Shown: in pieces, positions 62,719 through 64,000 of the stretch
How positions within the stretch are numbered: position 1 is the first letter of the stretch
Layout of the letters: each line of letters begins with the position of its first letter
DNA from: JBBQLG01 sp964251665
GTDB lineage: Bacteria; Bacteroidota; Bacteroidia; Cytophagales; Spirosomataceae
DNA: 64,000 nucleotides
NCBI GenBank assembly: GCA_964251665.1
Contig: CAXUKO010000023.1
Span: forward strand, 1 to 64,000
Direction: 5' to 3'
Translations under genes and position numbers: made by a program
The notes under the pieces: generated by a model
The model's input: the letters and a program-made list of their open reading frames with translations, nothing else
Told to the model about the DNA's origin: nothing
Databases searched by the model: none

Positions 62719-64000
62719 TTATTCTGCGGCAGTCTCCGTTTGAGCAGCTTTTAGTTCTCCATCGGTGCTATGGCCATTTACAGCACGGTAGAGACCTTTT
62801 TGCAGTTTGGCAGCTACTTCCGTGAAAGCTTCGAGTGTGTACTGCACATCTTCCAGCGTATGCGAAGCCGTCGGAATGATCCTTAACATAACCACGCCTT
62901 TGGGCACCACTGGGTATACGACAATCGAACAGAAAATCCCTTTATTGGCCCGCAGATCGCGTACCAGCGCTGTTGCTTCTGACACTCCGCCCTCACTTTG
63001 CAGCAGCACCGGCGTCACCGGCGAAGTAGTATCACCAATGTCGAAACCACGCGCGCGCAGACCGTCCTGTAAGGCTTTTACATTCTCCCAGAGTTTTGCC
63101 CGCAGTTCAGGCTGCGTTTTAATTAACTCCAGCCGCTTCATAGCACCTACCACGTAGGGCATTGGCAGCGCTTTGGCATACGTTTGCGAACGCATATTGT
63201 ACTTGAGGTACATGATGATGTCGTGATCACCGGCAATAAAAGCACCGATAGCGGCCATCGACTTGGCAAACGTTGAGAAATACAGGTCGATACCGTCCTG
63301 GCAGCCGAGCATTTCGCCGACACCTGCACCGGTTTCGCCCATTGTGCCGAAGCCGTGTGCATCATCAACCAGCAGACGAAACTGATAGGTATCTTTCAGC
63401 TTGACGATTTCGTCCAGACTGCCCACTTTACCCGACATACCGAATACGCCTTCAGTAACGACCAGAATGCTGCCGCCTTTTTCAGCGGCTTTTTTGGTAG
63501 CCCGCTGCAGGTTCTTCTCCAGCGAAGCCATGTCATTGTGGTTGAATTTGTAATATTCGCCCATCTTGGCCTTGTGCAGCCGGATGCCATCGATCAAACA
63601 GGCATGGCACTCGGCATCGTAGACAATCACATCGCGGTGATCGACAATAGTTTCAATGGCCGACATCACCCCCTGATAGCCATAGTTCAGCAGAAATGAG
63701 TCTTCTTTACCGACAAACTGCGCCAGTTGCCCTTCCAACTGCTCGTGGAGATCACTGTTTCCCGACATCATCCGGGCCCCCATCGGATAGGCCAGGCCCC
63801 ACTGCTGAGCGGCTTCAGCATCGATTTGGCGTACGTCGGGGTGATTGGCCAGGCCGAGATAGTTATTGAGGCTCCAGTTCAATACGTCTTTTCCCTGGAA
63901 TCTCATTCGGGGTCCAAGTTCACCTTCCAGCTTCGGAAAAGCGAAGTAATGGTGTCCGTTTGTCTCCTGAGAGTGCGACCCTATGGGGCCGAGGTTGGTG
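62719..64000 (-). CDS. Serine palmitoyltransferase-type PLP enzyme, 5' end missing
   Basis: The gene runs off the right edge. The frame is open past the ATG at 63906 and reads family sequence there (HHYFAFPKLEGELGPRMRFQ), so that ATG is internal. It belongs to the alpha-oxoamine synthase group: WSLNNYLGLANHPDV, GARMMSGNSDLHEQLE, LLVDDAHGFGTMGETG and the PLP Lys in FSTFAKSMAAIGAF. In Bacteroidota this clade makes 3-ketosphinganine from serine and palmitoyl-CoA for sphingolipids; 2-amino-3-ketobutyrate ligase or KAPA synthase are less likely alternatives. Confidence 0.85.
   Translation of the reverse strand, partial: TNLGPIGSHSQETNGHHYFAFPKLEGELGPRMRFQGKDVLNWSLNNYLGLANHPDVRQIDAEAAQQWGLAYPMGARMMSGNSDLHEQLEGQLAQFVGKEDSFLLNYGYQGVMSAIETIVDHRDVIVYDAECHACLIDGIRLHKAKMGEYYKFNHNDMASLEKNLQRATKKAAEKGGSILVVTEGVFGMSGKVGSLDEIVKLKDTYQFRLLVDDAHGFGTMGETGAGVGEMLGCQDGIDLYFSTFAKSMAAIGAFIAGDHDIIMYLKYNMRSQTYAKALPMPYVVGAMKRLELIKTQPELRAKLWENVKALQDGLRARGFDIGDTTSPVTPVLLQSEGGVSEATALVRDLRANKGIFCSIVVYPVVPKGVVMLRIIPTASHTLEDVQYTLEAFTEVAAKLQKGLYRAVNGHSTDGELKAAQTETAAE

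Overview
The window reads as chromosome of a Bacteroidota bacterium of the order Cytophagales, most like Spirosoma or a close relative. Support: a fused lpxC-fabZ gene, a full-length sprA (type IX secretion), gldF, a secreted protein with the gliding-type C-terminal domain, Bacteroidota-style promoter elements (TAnnTTTG), no evident Shine-Dalgarno sites, a small histone-H1-like protein and a serine-palmitoyltransferase-type gene. No rRNA, CRISPR array, transposase or prophage gene was seen; one tRNA (Met, CAT) was found.

Layout. 1-8 kb: the end of a DUF11 surface protein, tRNA-Met, an HD phosphohydrolase and the lipid A genes lpxD, lpxC/fabZ and lpxA, then two related helical-repeat proteins of unknown role. 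8-16 kb: a lone ABC ATPase, a large PKD/CHU_C secreted protein, DUF4920 protein, lipoprotein, amidohydrolase and tagaturonate reductase. 16-24 kb: leftward genes vanZ, gldF, two DUF4199 proteins, a dihydroorotase-like protein that has lost its metal ligands, gcvH, a DUF748 protein and an aldo/keto reductase, then a rightward flavin monooxygenase.

24.4-29.1 kb is the accessory island and the main discovery: a leftward array of three nuclease toxin/immunity modules just after sprA. The first is an intact 460-residue toxin ending in a WHH (HNH/ENDO VII) nuclease with a SUKH immunity gene. The other two are displaced C-terminal modules: a PoNe-type nuclease with a frameshifted PoNi immunity gene, and an Ntox15 (Tde-type) nuclease with a Tdi1-type immunity gene. 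A 311-bp part of the toxin backbone is present twice in direct, in-frame orientation, so recombination could delete 2,589 bp and join the Ntox15 module to the delivery half of the toxin. A 14-nt in-frame scar of the same backbone precedes the PoNe fragment.

29-41 kb: sprA, ruvA, a LysM lytic transglycosylase, gatA, tatA and a YkvA protein, all leftward. 41-50 kb: malate dehydrogenase, a Kup potassium transporter, a zinc metalloprotease, a membrane-anchored lectin-like protein, a GNAT acetyltransferase and a photolyase. 50-54 kb: three tandem paralogous lytic transglycosylases, two starting at TTG. 54-64 kb: recQ, a basic secreted protein, an M23 peptidase, a POT transporter, a SUI1-like factor, a diacylglycerol-kinase-like gene coupled to a previously hidden 37-residue membrane protein, a DUF4440 protein, a MaoC dehydratase, the histone-like protein and a PLP enzyme running off the right edge.

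Convergent gene ends are often marked by long perfect hairpins. Two of them, 7 kb apart, share the same 30-base palindrome, which points to a dispersed terminator-type repeat family.
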